Source: Chromobacterium alticapitis
Lineage (GTDB): Bacteria; Pseudomonadota; Gammaproteobacteria; Burkholderiales; Chromobacteriaceae
Length of the DNA stretch: 64,000 nt
Reading direction: 5' to 3'
Assembly: GCF_002924365.1 (NCBI RefSeq)
Contig: NZ_PQWB01000011.1
Span: 92,132 to 156,131 of the forward strand
In this document: positions 7,952 through 16,718 of the stretch, in pieces
Position numbering within the stretch: position 1 is the stretch's first letter
Layout: every line of letters starts with the position of its first letter
Position numbers and translations under genes: made by a program
Notes under the pieces: model-generated
The model's input: only the letters and a program-made list of their open reading frames with translations
The model's database searches: none
Told to the model about the DNA's origin: nothing

Positions 7952-9036
7952 TGCAGCGTCCCCACTGTCAGTTTGCCCAGCCGCAGCCACTCCACCATCT
8001 TGTCGTCGGCCACCGGGGAGACGTTGCCTGCCGGGGCGTTGAGTTGGCGGTCTTGCACGCCGGGCAGGTCGGATATCAGCGCCTCGATGCGGCTCTTGAC
8101 CAGGCGCTCGCCCGGAGCGAGGCCGGCGAAGTAGGCTTGCAGCGTTTGCTGCAGCAGCGGCGTGAAGCTGTCGAGATTGGCGCCGCCCAGGCTGAGGGCG
8201 ATGTCGATGTCCACCGGGCGCGGCGTCGGCGCCAGCACCAGGCAGCTCTTGGCGGTGACCGGGCGCAGATCTTCGATATGGCTCTGCACATTGGCGATGA
8301 TTTCCTGGGACGGCAAGTCGCCGCCGGCGGTGATCACCACGTCCACGGTGCCCAAGCCGCGGCGCAGCGGGTAGACGTAGGCGGCGGTGACGCCTTTCAC
8401 TTCCATCGCCCAGCGGCGGTAGTCGTGCTGGTTGCCGCCGGCCGGCGGCCGGCGGATCAGCTCCAGCAGCCGCTCCAGCAAGGCCGCGTCGTCTTCCGCG
8501 TCCAAGCCGTTGCGCATGCTGAGCAGTTGCGCCTTGGAGTTGACGCCGGACGGCGCCTGCATCAGCTCCACCGGCAGGTTGTCAGGCTGGTTGCCGGCGG
8601 CGCCGGCCTGGCTGGCGAAGAGGGGCAGCTCGGCCTGCTTGTTGTCGTCCAATCTGACCGAATAAGGGCTGCCGTCCGGCTTGGAGAGCGGCGTGGCGTA
8701 TAGTTGCTCGCCCACCCGCAGTTGCAAGCTGCCGGTAATGACAGCGCCGGCGGTGCCGTTGATGCGCAGCGTGCCGCTGGCCGCGGTGGCCGGCTTGCGG
8801 ATGATGCCGCGCAGACGGGCGTGCTGTTCCAGATATTCGCTGTCGGCGCTGTCGGGGAAAATCTGGCGAGCGATCCAGCTTTGGTGCTGGTACAGGCCCT
8901 CCACCGCGCCGGCGGTGGCGCTGGCCCGGACATAGTTGTCGCTGTCCGGCGAGACGGCGGCGTCGGCGCGCAGGTTTTGCAGGTCGCGCAGCAAGGCGTC
9001 GCGCAGGCTGGCGAAATCGGGCGTGGACAGGGGCAT
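7948..9036 (-). CDS. Baseplate J-like protein (Mu gp47)
   Basis: 362-residue baseplate wedge protein. Family features are the early YVRASATAGAVEGLYQHQSWIARQIFPDSADSEYLEQHARLRGI, the central RRPPAGGNQHDYRRWAMEV-type segment with GVTAAYVYPLRRGLGTVDVVI, and a C-terminal PGERLVKSRIEALISDLPGV. It assembles around the hub with gp46 and gp48. Its ATG at 9036 overlaps the gp46 stop; GAGG lies eight bases upstream. The longer open frame to 9282 is overlap with gp46 and is rejected. Confidence 0.93.
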   Translation of the reverse strand: MPLSTPDFASLRDALLRDLQNLRADAAVSPDSDNYVRASATAGAVEGLYQHQSWIARQIFPDSADSEYLEQHARLRGIIRKPATAASGTLRINGTAGAVITGSLQLRVGEQLYATPLSKPDGSPYSVRLDDNKQAELPLFASQAGAAGNQPDNLPVELMQAPSGVNSKAQLLSMRNGLDAEDDAALLERLLELIRRPPAGGNQHDYRRWAMEVKGVTAAYVYPLRRGLGTVDVVITAGGDLPSQEIIANVQSHIEDLRPVTAKSCLVLAPTPRPVDIDIALSLGGANLDSFTPLLQQTLQAYFAGLAPGERLVKSRIEALISDLPGVQDRQLNAPAGNVSPVADDKMVEWLRLGKLTVGTLQ

Positions 9037-9386
9037 CAGGCTATCCTCACTTGATGTTGGAAATGACGGAGGTGGCCGCCGGTTTCGGCGACTTCGATAT
9101 TCAGCAGCAGGCGGCCGGGGGCGGGGCGTTGCGAGGAAGCCTGGACGCGGCTGGCGCGGCCGTCCTGCAGCAGCGGCTGCAGCGCCTGTTCGGCGTACTG
9201 GCAGGCCAGGAGGTCGACACGGCTGCTGTCCTTGCTGCGGGACAGTTCGTGCAGGCGCGAGCCCAGCGTCGGGTCGGCCCACCAGCCGCCCAGCGGCGTC
9301 ATCAGCCGCAGGTAGACGGCGTTGGCGAGGGTGTCGGTGGCGGCGCCGGCGTAATCGCCGGTTAATGGGTCAAGCAGCGGGTCCAT
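9036..9386 (-). CDS. Phage GP46-family baseplate protein
   Basis: 116-residue homologue of Mu gp46, equivalent to the gp25-like baseplate wedge component that nucleates the sheath. Characteristic stretches are LLDPLTGDYAGAATDTLANAVYLRLMTPLGGWWADPTLGSRLHEL and the C-terminal ASSQRPAPGRLLLNIEV. It sits between the spike gene and gp47, matching the Mu order, and its stop overlaps the next start. The size agrees with the family. Confidence 0.9.
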   Translation of the reverse strand: MDPLLDPLTGDYAGAATDTLANAVYLRLMTPLGGWWADPTLGSRLHELSRSKDSSRVDLLACQYAEQALQPLLQDGRASRVQASSQRPAPGRLLLNIEVAETGGHLRHFQHQVRIA

Positions 9387-9443
9387 GGCTATTGTCCTGG
9401 ATGGGGTGGCGGGGCGGCAGCGGACGCGGTTCAGCGATGTGGC

Positions 9444-10085
9444 TTATTTAGGCGGGCTGGTGGGGCCGTTGGGCGCGTCGTGGGTGTGGGAAGCCAGGCT
9501 CTTGCCGCTGGCTTTCACGTCGCCGCTGGCGTTCATCGAGCCGGATAGTTTGATGTCGCCGTTGACGCTGGCGCCGCCGCCGCCCTGGATGGCCAGGCCG
9601 CCGTTGCCGCTGATCTGGCCCTGGGCGACGAACTGCGCGCTGGCGTTCAGCGTGGGGGTGGTGAAGCTGGCCTGTTCGCTGGCGTTGACCTGCCAGGTCT
9701 TGCAATTCAACTGGAAGGCGTCGCATTCCACGGCGATGATCTTGCCGCGTTTGAGCACGATCTTGCTGCCTTCGTCGCTGTACAGCGCCACTTCTCCCGG
9801 TTGCAGGGACTGCAGCCGGTAGCTGCCGTGCTCGGTGGCGATCACCACGCTGTGGCTGGAGCGGCCGCCCAGCGGCAGCACCATGGCCATGCTGCCTGGC
9901 GGCGGATTGGAGGTGTAGCCGTAATGCTGGAACAGCTCGGCGTCTTGCAGCCGCTCTCCGGCCAGCGCGTCGGCCTGGACGGCCTGCACGCCGCCGTTGC
10001 TGTCCACATGGGTCAGCACCGCGCGAAAGCCCTGGCGCACATTGCTGAAGGCGCGGCGTATGCGTTGGTCTACTTCATGCCACAT
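9444..10085 (-). CDS. Central spike / baseplate protein (Mu gp45, gpV-like)
   Basis: 213-residue trimeric membrane-piercing spike. Residues 1-100 match the OB-fold part (VDQRIRRAFSNVRQGFRAVL, GSMAMVLPLGGRSSHSVVIAT). After about residue 110 the chain becomes repetitive with Gly, Ala and Asn at regular spacing (GGLAIQGGGGASVNGDIKLSGSMNASGDVKA), as expected for a triple-stranded beta helix. The tip carries SHTHDAP, an HxH motif like the iron-binding tip of P2 gpV and Mu gp45. The HxH tip and intact helix support a functional puncturing device. Its start overlaps the gp44 gene by 11 bases. Confidence 0.92.
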   Translation of the reverse strand: MWHEVDQRIRRAFSNVRQGFRAVLTHVDSNGGVQAVQADALAGERLQDAELFQHYGYTSNPPPGSMAMVLPLGGRSSHSVVIATEHGSYRLQSLQPGEVALYSDEGSKIVLKRGKIIAVECDAFQLNCKTWQVNASEQASFTTPTLNASAQFVAQGQISGNGGLAIQGGGGASVNGDIKLSGSMNASGDVKASGKSLASHTHDAPNGPTSPPK

Positions 10086-11142
10086 GTTTGGCTCCTGATT
10101 GCTGGCCGGCGCGCATGGCCGGAATCCAGCACTTGTCTTCCTTCAGCGTCAGCCGGGTGATGCTGCCCTGGCCGCGGCCGCCTTCGAAGGCGCGGGCCAT
10201 CAGAAAATAGACGCCGTTGATGCCGTGCGGCTCGCTTTCCACCTCGATGCGCTGGCCCGGCGTCCACAGCTTGCCGCGGCTGTCGCGGTGGCCGGCCACG
10301 GTGGCGGCCAGCGTGTAGCCGGCCAGGCGGGCGTCGGCCAGCATCTTGTCGGCGCGGGCGGCCAGCTCGGCCTGGCTGGCGGCGTCCGGCTCCACCTGGA
10401 TCAGCGGCTTGTGATAGCAGACGTCGGAATCGAACACTTGGTAGCGCATGGCGTGGCGGCCGGCGGTTTGCGCCTGGCCATGGCCCTGGCCCAGCAAGGT
10501 CAGCTCGGAATGGCGTTGCGCATGGGAGCGGGTTTCCGCCAGGCTGAGCACATTGTTGCCCTTGCCGTCGCGGCGCAGGATCAGCCGCGCGCTGGCCGGC
10601 CGGCTGTAGTCCGGGCCGCCCACCACCAGGGTGCCGTCCGGGTCGAACCAGGCGGCCAGGCCGTTGGCCTGGGCGGCGCGGGTGAGCACGTCCCAGGCGC
10701 TGTTGCCGGGATCGACGTTGATCTTCTCGATCTGCCCCTTGGCCTTGGCGTCGACGCGGATCTGGCTGATGCCCAGCGGCCGCACCACATTGTCCAGCAC
10801 GTCCTGCAGCGTCATGCCCTTGCCGGTGAACAGCGGCGCGCTGCAATCGAGCAGCATGCCGGCCAGGTCGCGGCCGGATAGCGCCAGCTGGTGGCTGCCG
10901 GCCGCCACGCTGTGGCTGATGTCGTCGATGCGGCCCAGCAGCACGGTTTCGTCGCCCACCAGCACTTTGACCATCGCGCCGGGCTCGACATCGGCCGGGA
11001 ATACGCCGCCGGGCAGGCCAAGCGACACTTGCCAGGCGTCGGCGGCCGCGGTCAGGTCGGAGTCGATGGCGTAGTGCGTCCAGTCGCCATGCTGGCGGCC
11101 ATTGATCTGCAAGCTGACGGCTTGCTTAGTTGGCGTAGCCAT
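10075..11142 (-). CDS. Baseplate hub protein (Mu gp44/P, late-control-D-like)
   Basis: 355-residue hub protein of the gpD/gp27-like fold on which the spike sits. It begins KQAVSLQINGRQHGDWTHYAIDSDL and contains GAMVKVLVGDETVLLGRIDDISHSV, DVLDNVVRPLGISQIRV and a RWKGREW-like later region (AAQANGLAAWFDPDGTLVVGGPDY) typical of Mu gp44. The start at 11142 lies inside the 3' end of the gp43-like gene (17-base overlap). No unusual features or breaks are seen. Confidence 0.9.
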   Translation of the reverse strand: MATPTKQAVSLQINGRQHGDWTHYAIDSDLTAAADAWQVSLGLPGGVFPADVEPGAMVKVLVGDETVLLGRIDDISHSVAAGSHQLALSGRDLAGMLLDCSAPLFTGKGMTLQDVLDNVVRPLGISQIRVDAKAKGQIEKINVDPGNSAWDVLTRAAQANGLAAWFDPDGTLVVGGPDYSRPASARLILRRDGKGNNVLSLAETRSHAQRHSELTLLGQGHGQAQTAGRHAMRYQVFDSDVCYHKPLIQVEPDAASQAELAARADKMLADARLAGYTLAATVAGHRDSRGKLWTPGQRIEVESEPHGINGVYFLMARAFEGGRGQGSITRLTLKEDKCWIPAMRAGQQSGAKHVA

Positions 11143-12433
11143 AAACCAGGGTTCCCGGAGTCAGATGATTGGGTTGGGAGAGCTGCGGATTGAGCCGCAA
11201 CAGCTCGGCGGCGCGCTCGCTGTCGCCGTACCACAGGTGTGCCAGCTGGCGCAGATTGCAGGCAGCCTCCACTTTGCGTTTCAGCAGCGGCGGTTTGGCG
11301 GCGATCAGCGCGGCCGCGCCCTGCTGCACCTGCAGGCCCAGTTCGCGCAGGCCGTCCACCACCGGGTAGGCGTCCTCGGCCGGCAGCGCGGCGCGCCACT
11401 GGTCCATGGTGGTTTGCAGCGAGGCGCGCACGTCGCCGGCGATCTGTTCCAGCGCCGGCGGCGTCAGCGTCGGCTTGGCGGATTCGCTGGCGAAGATGCC
11501 GGCGGCGGCGGAGGCGAGCTTGGTGGATACGTTCAACTGCAACAGCGCGTCGATGCGGCGCTGGTCGTCGCTCCACACCGATAGGGTGGCGCTGGCGGAT
11601 ATCGGCGCGATGCCCTGGCGCGCCGCGTCCGGCAGGCCTTCCAGCCGACGGCGCAGCGCCTTCCAGTCGGCCAGCGTGGCAGATGACATCTCGGCCGCGG
11701 TCTTCAGCGCCGGCAGCGGGCCGGTGTCCAGTTTCAGATCGAAGCGCCAGTCTGCGGCCGCGTCCACCAGCTGCTTGGCCTGGGCGACGAAGGCCTGGGG
11801 GTAGGCGAGCAGGTCGGTGACCTGGGCCACCGCCTGATTGGCCATGGCGGCCAGCTGGCCTACAGTGGCGGTCAGTTGCTGGCGCAGCGCGGCGACGCGG
11901 CCCAGCGCGCCCTTGGCCGCGGCCACCAGGCCCTGCGCCTTGGAAAAGGCCTCGCCGGCCATCTGCCGCAGCTTGTCCACCTGGGAGGAAATGGCGTCCA
12001 CCTGCGGCAGTTTTTTCTTGGCTGCGAAAAAGGGATTGCCCGGCGTGGCCTCCACCCAGTTGATTTCCACGGTGCAGGAGTCCGGCGCGTCGGCCTCGTG
12101 GCTGATCTGGTAATCGAGCACCTGGGCTTGCGGCATGCTGCCGAACACCGGGTGGATCAGCTCGCCGGGGCCGGCGGCGTCCAGCGCGGCGGTGAATTCG
12201 CGCAGCCGGCGCTGGTAGCCCTTGCCCCAGAACATGGCCGATAGCGACACCTTGCGCGCCTTGCGCCCCAGGTCCTCCACATCGGCCCCGTCTTTATAGG
12301 GGTACTCGTGCATCGCCTGGTCGCGCTGCGCGCTGTCCACGCTTTTCAGGCAGTCGAAGCGCACGCCGCGGAAGCTGGCGTCCACCAGGGCGCCGGACGA
12401 GGCGAGGCCGGCGAATGCATTGAAGCTGAGCAT
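11126..12433 (-). CDS. DNA-circularisation-N family tail protein (Mu gp43/N)
   Basis: 435-residue protein. The N-terminal 140 residues match the so-called DNA circularisation N domain of Mu-like phages (ALVDASFRGVRFDCLKSVDSAQRDQAMHEYPYKDGADVEDLGRKARKVSLSAMFWG), a structural baseplate/tail-tip component despite its name. The middle is helical and Ala-rich, and the last 45 residues form a LysM/tail-X-like module (LAHLWYGDSERAAELLRLNPQLSQPNHLTPGTLVYGY) that may bind peptidoglycan or the tail tip. The ATG at 12433 overlaps the stop of the preceding gene (ATGA) and has GGAGG upstream; the TTG one codon earlier is less likely. Confidence 0.88.
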   Translation of the reverse strand: MLSFNAFAGLASSGALVDASFRGVRFDCLKSVDSAQRDQAMHEYPYKDGADVEDLGRKARKVSLSAMFWGKGYQRRLREFTAALDAAGPGELIHPVFGSMPQAQVLDYQISHEADAPDSCTVEINWVEATPGNPFFAAKKKLPQVDAISSQVDKLRQMAGEAFSKAQGLVAAAKGALGRVAALRQQLTATVGQLAAMANQAVAQVTDLLAYPQAFVAQAKQLVDAAADWRFDLKLDTGPLPALKTAAEMSSATLADWKALRRRLEGLPDAARQGIAPISASATLSVWSDDQRRIDALLQLNVSTKLASAAAGIFASESAKPTLTPPALEQIAGDVRASLQTTMDQWRAALPAEDAYPVVDGLRELGLQVQQGAAALIAAKPPLLKRKVEAACNLRQLAHLWYGDSERAAELLRLNPQLSQPNHLTPGTLVYGYAN

Positions 12434-14685
12434 CAATTCCTCCTTTGTTGCTTGCTGTTGGCGGCGTTGACGGCGGCGACGATGTTGCCGTTTTGGACGT
12501 CGACGACTACGCGTATCGGTTGGGCCAGCTGCGCCAGCGCGGCGCTGAGTTGGGCTATCAGGGCGGACAGCTGCGACTCGGCCGCATTGCCGGCAGCGGG
12601 CGCGGCTTGGCCGGTCGACGCGGGTTTCTTGGGCGCCGCAGCCGGTTTGAGCGTGGGCTTGGGCTGATTGGCGGAGGCTGCTGGTTTGGGGAGCGGCTTG
12701 GCCACGACGGGGGTTGGCGTTTTCGCAGCCGGGGCGGCCGGCGTTGGCGCGGCCTGTTCGGGATGGGCCGCGCCGCTAACGGCGACTTTGCCAGCTTTAA
12801 AGCCTTCCACCTTCTGCATGCCGTCCATCAGGGCATCGAACTCCGGCGGATTCAGGTCCTTGATCTTCTTGCCGTGCAGGTCCAGGCCGCGGCTGGCCGC
12901 CAGCTTGTAAATGCCTTCGGCGTACTTGGCGTGATTGGCCTTGCCCGAGTAATCCGATACCGCGTATTTGGGCAGCATCGCTTCTATGGTTTTTTCGCCG
13001 TGTTGCTTGGTCAATAACTGCGCCTTGGCTGCGCGCCCCGCTTTCTCGTCGGCGAAGATGGCATTGCCCCACTGGTCCAGATCGACTACGCCTTGATAGC
13101 GTTTTTGCGCGTCGGCCAGCGCGCGCGTTTTGCTGCGCTTGCTGTGGTCAGTCTTGTCATGGCTGCCGGCATAGCCGAACTTCAGGTTGCCCGGATTGTT
13201 GTTGCGCCAGGCTACGGTGCCGCCGCTGCGCGTTTGCATTGTGCCGTCGGCCATCTGATAGATGCGGGTCGTGCCTTCGGTCTTCAGCAGCTTTTGCACC
13301 TTGTCGGGAGCCGTGTTTTGGCCGACCGGCGTTTGGTGCGCGCCAGGCTTAGACATTGCAGGTTTCGGCGCAGCTGGCTTAGGCGGGGTGGCTTCGGCCT
13401 GGGCTTGAGCCGGAGAGGCGGGAGAGGACTTTAGGTACTCCGCCTTGGGCCGCAGGAATTTCTGCGGCTTGCCCCAATAGCCCGAACCCAACTTGGCGCT
13501 CGACGCGCCCTTGGTCGACTGGGCGCCGAAGAAATTACCCTTGCCGGACTTGGCGTCGTAGTTCTCGACGATGCCGGTATGGTTCTTGCCGCCCCGCCAC
13601 AGCGCGATATCGCCCGGCTTGACGTCTTTCGGGTCGACCTCCTCGTAGTATTTGGAGTGGGCCATGTCGGCCGTGGTCTGGTACGGAATGGCGTAGCCCG
13701 CGCCCTTTACCGCCTGGTTGACCAAGTGGGAACAGTCGATGCGCTTGACGCCTTTGGCGTCTTTCTCGCCGTTGCCGCCGAGTTTGTATTGGTAGCCGTC
13801 GAATCTTCCCCTTTGATTCAAGATCGCTTGTCCGTCCGGAGCCGGGCCTGAGGCCTCAGGCGGGGAGGTGCGTTTGGCCATGGCGGCGCTGGCATGCGGT
13901 TGGCTCGCCTGGAGGGCGGGTGCGGGAGGATGCGCCGCGCCAGTGCCGGCGCCATTCTGCGTCTTGGCGGGAGGGGCTGCCTGTGGGGCCGGCGCGGCGG
14001 CCTGGCCGCCTTGCATGGCTTGTGCCACTTGTGGCGCCAAGCTGTTGATGGCTTTTTGTGCTCGTTGCGCGTACTCGGCGGTGGAGGTGCCATTTCCGTC
14101 GCGCGTTTCTTTATGCTGCTTGAACAGCGCGCTGGCGCCGCCCACGCCTTTCAAATGCGCAGCGCCGGCGAATGCCGCGATTCTTTCCGCGGAGTCATCG
14201 GGTTTGATCGCTTTCGAGCGGATGCCTTGCTGGATTTGCTTATTGGTGTACTCGACGAATTTGGCGTCTTGCAGCGCTTTATCGCCAAGATAGTGTTTAA
14301 GGCCGCCTGAGATTTTCCAATTGGATTCGTCTTCCAGGAATTTGGCGTGCAAGCCGGTATTCTTCGCATACCACTGCTTGCGCCAATCTTTGCCGTATTC
14401 CTTCTTGGCGGCGGCGATGGCGGCATTATATTTTTCGCGATCGACCAGACCGGTTTCCACCAGGGCTTCCGCGCCAAACTGGTATTGGCCGTAGTAACCC
14501 TGTTTATTGTCGCTATCAACCTTGCCGGCGCTTTCCTTCTGCATGACAGCAGATGCGTAAGCGCGGGTTTGGGCGTCGGTTAACCCAGTGATTCTGTCCT
14601 TTCCCTGGAAGGACAAGGCGTGTTGGACGAGATCGAATCCCGCATTCGCTTTGCCGTGTCGTGCCGGGTGGGTCTTCTGTGTCAT
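12433..14685 (-). CDS. Multidomain muralytic protein in the tape-measure position
   Basis: 750-residue protein encoded between tube and gp43, where Mu-like phages encode the tape measure. Three enzyme-like modules are joined by Pro/Ala linkers. Residues about 17-200 look like a lytic-transglycosylase fold, with Glu51 in QKESAG and GYYGQYQFG. Residues 285-415 look like an NlpC/P60-type peptidase, with Cys318 in DCSHLV and His369 in NHTGIV. Residues 465-650 carry NNNPGNLKFG and a helical region resembling phage and T6SS cell-wall hydrolases. The last 50 residues (IRVVVDVQNGNIVAAVN) resemble tape-measure C-termini. No long membrane segment or extended coiled coil is seen. It probably sets tail length and carries wall-degrading activity at the tip; both are inference. 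The ribosome site is weak. Confidence 0.75.
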   Translation of the reverse strand: MTQKTHPARHGKANAGFDLVQHALSFQGKDRITGLTDAQTRAYASAVMQKESAGKVDSDNKQGYYGQYQFGAEALVETGLVDREKYNAAIAAAKKEYGKDWRKQWYAKNTGLHAKFLEDESNWKISGGLKHYLGDKALQDAKFVEYTNKQIQQGIRSKAIKPDDSAERIAAFAGAAHLKGVGGASALFKQHKETRDGNGTSTAEYAQRAQKAINSLAPQVAQAMQGGQAAAPAPQAAPPAKTQNGAGTGAAHPPAPALQASQPHASAAMAKRTSPPEASGPAPDGQAILNQRGRFDGYQYKLGGNGEKDAKGVKRIDCSHLVNQAVKGAGYAIPYQTTADMAHSKYYEEVDPKDVKPGDIALWRGGKNHTGIVENYDAKSGKGNFFGAQSTKGASSAKLGSGYWGKPQKFLRPKAEYLKSSPASPAQAQAEATPPKPAAPKPAMSKPGAHQTPVGQNTAPDKVQKLLKTEGTTRIYQMADGTMQTRSGGTVAWRNNNPGNLKFGYAGSHDKTDHSKRSKTRALADAQKRYQGVVDLDQWGNAIFADEKAGRAAKAQLLTKQHGEKTIEAMLPKYAVSDYSGKANHAKYAEGIYKLAASRGLDLHGKKIKDLNPPEFDALMDGMQKVEGFKAGKVAVSGAAHPEQAAPTPAAPAAKTPTPVVAKPLPKPAASANQPKPTLKPAAAPKKPASTGQAAPAAGNAAESQLSALIAQLSAALAQLAQPIRVVVDVQNGNIVAAVNAANSKQQRRN

Positions 14686-14704
14686 CGCAGCTTGCCTGTT
14701 GGTG

Positions 14705-14734
14705 CGCGCCGCCCGCTAAGTCGCAGGCGGCGCG
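14705..14734 (-). other. GC hairpin between tube and tape-position genes
   Basis: Nine-base-pair stem CGCGCCGCC / GGCGGCGCG around a 12-base loop in the 68-base gap, without a T-run. Probably an mRNA stabiliser, processing site or weak attenuator inside the tail operon. Confidence 0.5.
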
Positions 14735-14753
14735 GGTTAACGACTTAGAGGGA

Positions 14754-15128
14754 TCACTCCGTGACCTTCCGCAACGACATCAGCTTGATATCGCGGCGCG
14801 CTTCGTTTTCCACGCCGTACTTCTCGCCGACCTCCAGCGTGAAGCAGTCCAGGTAGCTGGTGCGCTTGCCGCCCGGGGCCAGCGGGAATTCGGTCAGCTT
14901 GGCGCCTTCGATCGCTTCCCAGTCCAGGTCGCCGGTCAGCGGGATGGACACGGTGACGGCCAGGTCGTATTCGGTGATGCCGCGGGCGAAGCCCTTGGCG
15001 CGGCCGGTGGAGTTCATCGTTTTTACCAGTTTGCGGCCGGTGCGGCTGCCGACGTTGAGGTCGATGACGTCGATTTCCTGGCCGTTCACTTCCAGGACGA
15101 TGGAGCCTGCGTATTCTTTCAAAGCCAT
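14754..15128 (-). CDS. Tail tube protein (Mu gpM-like)
   Basis: 124-residue inner tail tube subunit. It has the short beta-rich form of Mu gpM: MALKEYAGSIVLEVNGQEIDVIDLNVGSRTG at the start, KGFARGITEYDLAVTVSIPLTGDLDWEAIEGAKLTEF in the middle, and a C-terminal GVENEARRDIKLMSLRKV. The position directly after the sheath and the size match the family. The gene for the tail-assembly chaperone that normally follows the tube in Mu (gp41) is not present: only 68 bases separate this stop from the next start. Confidence 0.9.
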   Translation of the reverse strand: MALKEYAGSIVLEVNGQEIDVIDLNVGSRTGRKLVKTMNSTGRAKGFARGITEYDLAVTVSIPLTGDLDWEAIEGAKLTEFPLAPGGKRTSYLDCFTLEVGEKYGVENEARRDIKLMSLRKVTE

Positions 15129-15158
15129 GAGACTTTCCTTTTCGATTCGGGATGGGCT

Positions 15159-15178
15159 GGCCAGGCGGAGGCCTGGCC
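15159..15178 (-). other. GC hairpin between sheath and tube genes
   Basis: Perfect eight-base-pair stem GGCCAGGC / GCCTGGCC with a four-base loop, no T-run. Similar in form to hairpins at 14705 and 16719. Confidence 0.5.
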
Positions 15179-15249
15179 GGCGGGGAGCGCGCGGATGGGA
15201 GAGGGAGGAGCGAGGCGGCCGTCAACGCAGGCTGCTTCGCCGCGCCGGT

Positions 15250-16683
15250 TTACAGCAGCAGGTCGATGCGGCCGGCGAACACGTGCAGGCCGTTGACCAC
15301 GTCCACCGGGATTTTGGCGTCCAGGCGGTTGGCGTCTTGCAGGTCGCGTTCCACGATCAGGCCGGCCTTGTTGGCTTCCACCTGTTCGATGATTTCCAGC
15401 TCTTCCAGCTTGTACAGCACGTCCAGCAGCTCGGAGCGGACCTTGGACGGGGTGCGGTCGGACAGCTTTTCGCGCGGGAAGCGCAGGGCGATGCGCTCGC
15501 GGCAGGACTTGCGCACGTAGTCCAGGGTGCGGATGGTGGTGATGTCCAGCAGCGAGACGTCGTCCACGCCTTGCGCGTCCTTGGTGTAGGTGCTGATGGC
15601 GCGGACGATCTGCACGCGGTTGCCGGCGGCCACTTCCAGCGGGGTGACGCCGTTGTACAGCGCGTTTTCCTGCTCGGTGCGGGTGGTGCGGGAGGCCAGG
15701 TCCGCCACGTCGAGGCCCGGCACTTCCAGCGTGTTCAGCGGGCGGGCCGGATCTTCCTCGCTGGCGATCACGGCGGCGTAGGCGGCGGCGATGTCGGCCG
15801 GCAGCTTGGCGGAGCCGCGGTACCAGGCGGCGGTGATGCGGCCGCTGTCCAGCTTGGCGGAGAGGGCGGCGGCGTCGGCCAGCGCGCCGGTGCTGGCGAT
15901 CACGCCGATGGCGCCGCGCTGCTCCAGCGGGCCGGACACGAAGTCCAAGTGGGTGCGCAGCGCGGTCAGCGCGGCGTCGCCGACCAGCGGGCTGACGATG
16001 ATCTGGTGGCCGCCGCTGGCCACGGCTGCCAGGGCCGGGGCGATGTCCGGATCGCCGGCGCCGCCCTTCAGTTGAAATGCTTGGACCGGAGTTACGCCCA
16101 CGCCGGCGATCTGCTCTTGCGCTTTCACCGTGATGGCGTTGCCAATGCTGCCCTTGTGCCGCGCGGTGAAGGTCAGCACTTCCTTGGCGGCGGAGGCGGC
16201 GATCGGCAGGTCGCTCAGCTTGGCGATGGCGGCCTGGGCGCTGGCGGCGATCTTGGACGCGTCATCGCCGGCGGCGACGGCGACATCGACGCGGACGGCG
16301 CCGATGAACAGACTCAGCACGCCGGCTGCGGCGGCGGGACCACTGAAGGTGACAGAGCCGGAAGCGGCGGTGCCGGCGGCCGCGTCATCGACGCCGATCA
16401 CGGTCAGTTGCAGGTAGGGGTTGGCGTTGATGGCGGCGCGCGCCATCAGGTGGGCGTTGGAGCCGCGGCCGAAGGCCTGGGCGGCCTGCTCGTCGCTGAA
16501 TACGTCCAGCGCGGCCAGCGCCGGTTGGGCGGCGGTGTCGGTCAGGCGTTGGCCAATCACCAGCACGCGCTGCGGATTGCCCGGCAGCGTGCGCACCGCC
16601 AGTTTGGTGTTGAACTCGAAGTATTTGCCCGGCTTGCGGATCGAGGCCGGAATCTGGTCGAAGCTGATGTTGGGGCTGGCCAT
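15250..16683 (-). CDS. Contractile tail sheath protein (Mu gpL-like)
   Basis: 477-residue sheath subunit, which contracts to drive the tube through the target envelope. The N-terminus is MASPNISFDQIPASIRKPGKYFEFN, a hallmark of Mu-like sheaths, followed by VIGQRLTDTAAQPALAALDVFSDEQAAQAFGRGSNAHLMARAAINANPYLQL. The C-terminal domain ends with DVSLLDITTIRTLDYVRKSCRERIALRFPREKL and VPVDVVNGLHVFAGRIDLLL-like strands. Length is close to Mu gpL (495). The ATG at 16683 has AGGAG nine bases upstream; the longer frame to 16983 overlaps gp37 and is rejected. Presence of an intact sheath defines the particle as contractile (R-type). Confidence 0.93.
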   Translation of the reverse strand: MASPNISFDQIPASIRKPGKYFEFNTKLAVRTLPGNPQRVLVIGQRLTDTAAQPALAALDVFSDEQAAQAFGRGSNAHLMARAAINANPYLQLTVIGVDDAAAGTAASGSVTFSGPAAAAGVLSLFIGAVRVDVAVAAGDDASKIAASAQAAIAKLSDLPIAASAAKEVLTFTARHKGSIGNAITVKAQEQIAGVGVTPVQAFQLKGGAGDPDIAPALAAVASGGHQIIVSPLVGDAALTALRTHLDFVSGPLEQRGAIGVIASTGALADAAALSAKLDSGRITAAWYRGSAKLPADIAAAYAAVIASEEDPARPLNTLEVPGLDVADLASRTTRTEQENALYNGVTPLEVAAGNRVQIVRAISTYTKDAQGVDDVSLLDITTIRTLDYVRKSCRERIALRFPREKLSDRTPSKVRSELLDVLYKLEELEIIEQVEANKAGLIVERDLQDANRLDAKIPVDVVNGLHVFAGRIDLLL

Positions 16684-16718
16684 GAGGAAAGGCTCCTGGT
16701 GTGGCGGTTGGGAAGGTG

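Noticed and set aside
12445..14310. Long plus-strand frames opposite the tape-position gene (e.g. 12445-13017 and 13868-14310)
   Set aside because: Gly/Arg- and Ala-rich mirror frames caused by high GC, with no ribosome sites or family motifs; the minus-strand frame has clear domains.
15250..16683. Type VI secretion or eCIS-type contractile system
   Set aside because: No TssB/TssC pair, TssJLM membrane complex, ClpV or eCIS AAA+ gene is present; the gene order and sequences follow Mu, and lysis genes are included.
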